Shown here in pieces: positions 23,056-23,977 of a stretch of 23,977 nt of DNA (within the stretch, counting starts at the first letter, position 1; each line of letters starts with the position of its first letter). The stretch covers positions 1-23,977 of the forward strand of contig CAKULG010000032.1 in NCBI GenBank assembly GCA_934667105.1, written 5' to 3'. A program made the translations under genes and the position numbers. Under the pieces are notes generated by a model, which made no database searches, had not been told where the DNA came from, and was given only the letters and a program-made list of their open reading frames with translations. This DNA comes from an uncultured Clostridia bacterium (lineage in GTDB: Bacteria > Bacillota > Clostridia > Christensenellales > Aristaeellaceae).

Positions 23056-23208
23056 TTATTCGCACTCCGTGCAAAACAGAATATCCGCCTTTCCCTCCTG
23101 CCGGGTATGCCGGTACGTCTCCGTATCCGGCCCGAATAAACGAAACGGCTCGTTGGGCAGGTTGATATCCGCCTGATGCGCCGCGTCGATGCGCCTGATT
23201 TCAATCAT
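23056..23208 (-). pseudogene. GNAT acetyltransferase remnant
   Basis: A 50-residue frame beginning MIEIRRIDAAHQADINLPNE with PFRLFG after it. I know this as the start of a clostridial GNAT acetyltransferase of about 170 residues. It ends with DTETYRHTRQEGKADILFCT, which resembles the C-terminal strand of the same family. The acetyl-CoA binding centre (R/Q-x-x-G-x-G/A) is absent, so it looks like another in-frame loss of the middle. GGAG lies nine bases before the ATG at 23208. It sits 26 bp after the NUDIX stop, in the same orientation. The short length leaves room for doubt. Confidence 0.55.
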
Positions 23209-23234
23209 ACCAACCGGCTCCATCCTTCAAATAA

Positions 23235-23684
23235 TTATTTTATTACGGCAGTCCACTCGCCGTCGTGAACGACATACTGAAATTCCGTCAGCTCGGGCGA
23301 ATTGATAACCCGCAGATGATCCGCAAAATCCTCCACGGTTTTCAGGCTGGGCAGACGGCTGTATTCCACCCACTCCATCTCTCCCTCCTCCGAGGAGGCA
23401 AGCGTGCCCGACCATTCGCACGCTTTAAACAGCAGCACAACGTATCTTCCGTTTTCTATGGGGAATTGCTTCACGCCCGCCAGGCGGGGCCGTTTTATTT
23501 CCAGGCCCGTTTCCTCCCGCATCTCGCGAATCACAGCGTCCACAAACGATTCCCCGCGCTCCACATGGCCGCCCGGCAAGGCGTACCCCTGCCAATCCTT
23601 CTTCCGCCTGTTCTGAAGCAGGATCCGCTCGTCGTCCTCCAATAGGCACAGCACCGTCAGCTCCACGTTTTCCGTTCTGTCCAT
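23235..23684 (-). CDS. NUDIX hydrolase
   Basis: A 149-residue NUDIX protein with the full box G39-x5-E45-x7-REMREETGL (GGHVERGESFVDAVIREMREETG), which binds Mg2+ and hydrolyses nucleoside diphosphates linked to another group. The opening MDRTENVELTVLCLLEDDERILLQNRRKKDWQGYALPGGH resembles MutT-like 8-oxo-dGTP diphosphatases, but the substrate cannot be fixed from sequence. GGAGG lies before the ATG at 23684. It is intact, unlike the genes that follow it. Two promoter-hairpin modules lie upstream, and it is probably the first gene of a unit with the GNAT, HAD and csoR genes. Confidence 0.9.
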   Translation of the reverse strand: MDRTENVELTVLCLLEDDERILLQNRRKKDWQGYALPGGHVERGESFVDAVIREMREETGLEIKRPRLAGVKQFPIENGRYVVLLFKACEWSGTLASSEEGEMEWVEYSRLPSLKTVEDFADHLRVINSPELTEFQYVVHDGEWTAVIK

Positions 23685-23733
23685 CGGACGCTCCTCCCCA
23701 CCTTACTTCGCCGCCTTGCCCTTCCGGCGGCCC

Positions 23734-23775
23734 GGAAAATCACAGAAGTGATTTTCCTAATCATTATAACATTCG
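23734..23775 (-). promoter_or_regulatory. Promoter plus 5'-hairpin module A (proximal, NUDIX gene)
   Basis: On the minus strand CGAATGT-TATAAT-GATTA is followed at about +1 by a perfect hairpin, GGAAAATCAC/GTGATTTTCC (23734-23743 with 23748-23757). The transcript would begin with the stem. The -35 is weak (GCGTTA at a 17-bp spacing). It shares 24 identical bases (23752-23775) with module B. Confidence 0.6.
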
Positions 23776-23811
23776 ATTGTCAGCGTAACGCCTACAGCGT
23801 CCCGCTGACCC

Positions 23812-23854
23812 GGAAAACCGCAAAAGGCGGTTTTCCTAATCATTATAACATTCG
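23812..23854 (-). promoter_or_regulatory. Promoter plus 5'-hairpin module B (distal, NUDIX gene)
   Basis: The same CGAATGT-TATAAT-GATTA block, followed by GGAAAACCGC/GCGGTTTTCC (23812-23821 with 23827-23836). A TTGATT 18 bases upstream of the -10 (about 23873-23868) serves as -35. Identical bases 23831-23854 repeat those of module A, 79 bp apart. Between the modules lies a further hairpin GTCAGCG/CGCTGAC (23779-23785 with 23803-23809). Confidence 0.6.
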
Positions 23855-23873
23855 TCCCCGGCGAAAATCAAGG

Positions 23874-23977
23874 GCGGCCCTGACGGGGCGAGGCGGAAAA
23901 GTGTATCCGCGTCAAACATAGGTTACACAAAGCACAGAGAGCACAGTCAAGGGAAAGGTGGAGATTTGCGAAGCAAA
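23874..23977. other. Right-edge sequence without recognisable feature
   Basis: No reading frame with a ribosome binding site, no RNA gene and no clear repeat is visible in the last 104 bases upstream of the module B -35. Confidence 0.4.

Noticed and set aside
23731..23860. CRISPR-like array from the repeats near the right edge
   Set aside because: There are only two copies, each repeat contains a promoter -10 and a variable stem, and no cas gene is present.

Overview
The window looks like a GC-rich Firmicutes (Clostridia-type) chromosome. The evidence is the run rpmE - DUF1385 (YqhQ-like) - prmC - prfA, strong AGGAGG-type ribosome binding sites, sigma-A type promoters, a CsoR repressor, and an ECF sigma factor paired with a membrane anti-sigma protein. 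I cannot place it to genus; an uncultured gut clostridium is a guess supported by the alpha-L-fucosidase. Nearly everything lies on the minus strand; the plus-strand genes are the sigma/anti-sigma pair and the MATE/histidine kinase remnants.

Region 1 (1-11.6 kb, minus): two complete tandem branched-chain amino acid type ABC importers, each ordered livK-livH-livM-livG-livF. Each has its own promoter, and each has two hairpins between the binding-protein gene and livH. The upstream copy is 11.54-6.62 kb and the downstream copy is 6.46-1.65 kb. They are followed by a GH29 alpha-L-fucosidase with its own promoter and a promoter-overlapping palindrome, and by the first 30 codons of a flavoprotein reductase subunit that runs off the edge.

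Region 2 (11.5-13.5 kb): a 566-bp divergent intergenic region, then an ECF sigma factor (TTG start) translationally coupled to a one-TM anti-sigma-like protein. Region 3 (13.5-18.3 kb, minus): a secreted SH3-domain/cadherin-like sandwich protein, and the housekeeping cluster rpmE / DUF1385 / prmC / prfA. rpmE has a good promoter and a structured leader.

Region 4 (18.4-23.7 kb): a LysR regulator with a T-N11-A palindrome, then a stretch where gene after gene has lost its interior. A MATE transporter start runs into the back half of a sensor histidine kinase. A P1B-type metal ATPase jumps from its CPC helix to its C-terminal helix with no phosphorylation or ATP-binding domain. A Cof-type HAD hydrolase has lost its second half. 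A 50-residue GNAT remnant keeps only ends. In contrast the CsoR repressor, a NUDIX hydrolase and the regulatory sites look intact. The last 300 bp carry two copies of a promoter-plus-hairpin module reading into the NUDIX gene.

The observations I rate highest are the cluster of internally deleted genes, the thrice-repeated bidirectional terminator palindrome (1.6, 13.5, 20.9 kb), and the tandem promoter/5'-hairpin modules whose stems differ in sequence but keep pairing. I see no CRISPR array, tRNA, rRNA, transposase or complete phage gene. I do not see a clear new defence or biosynthetic system.
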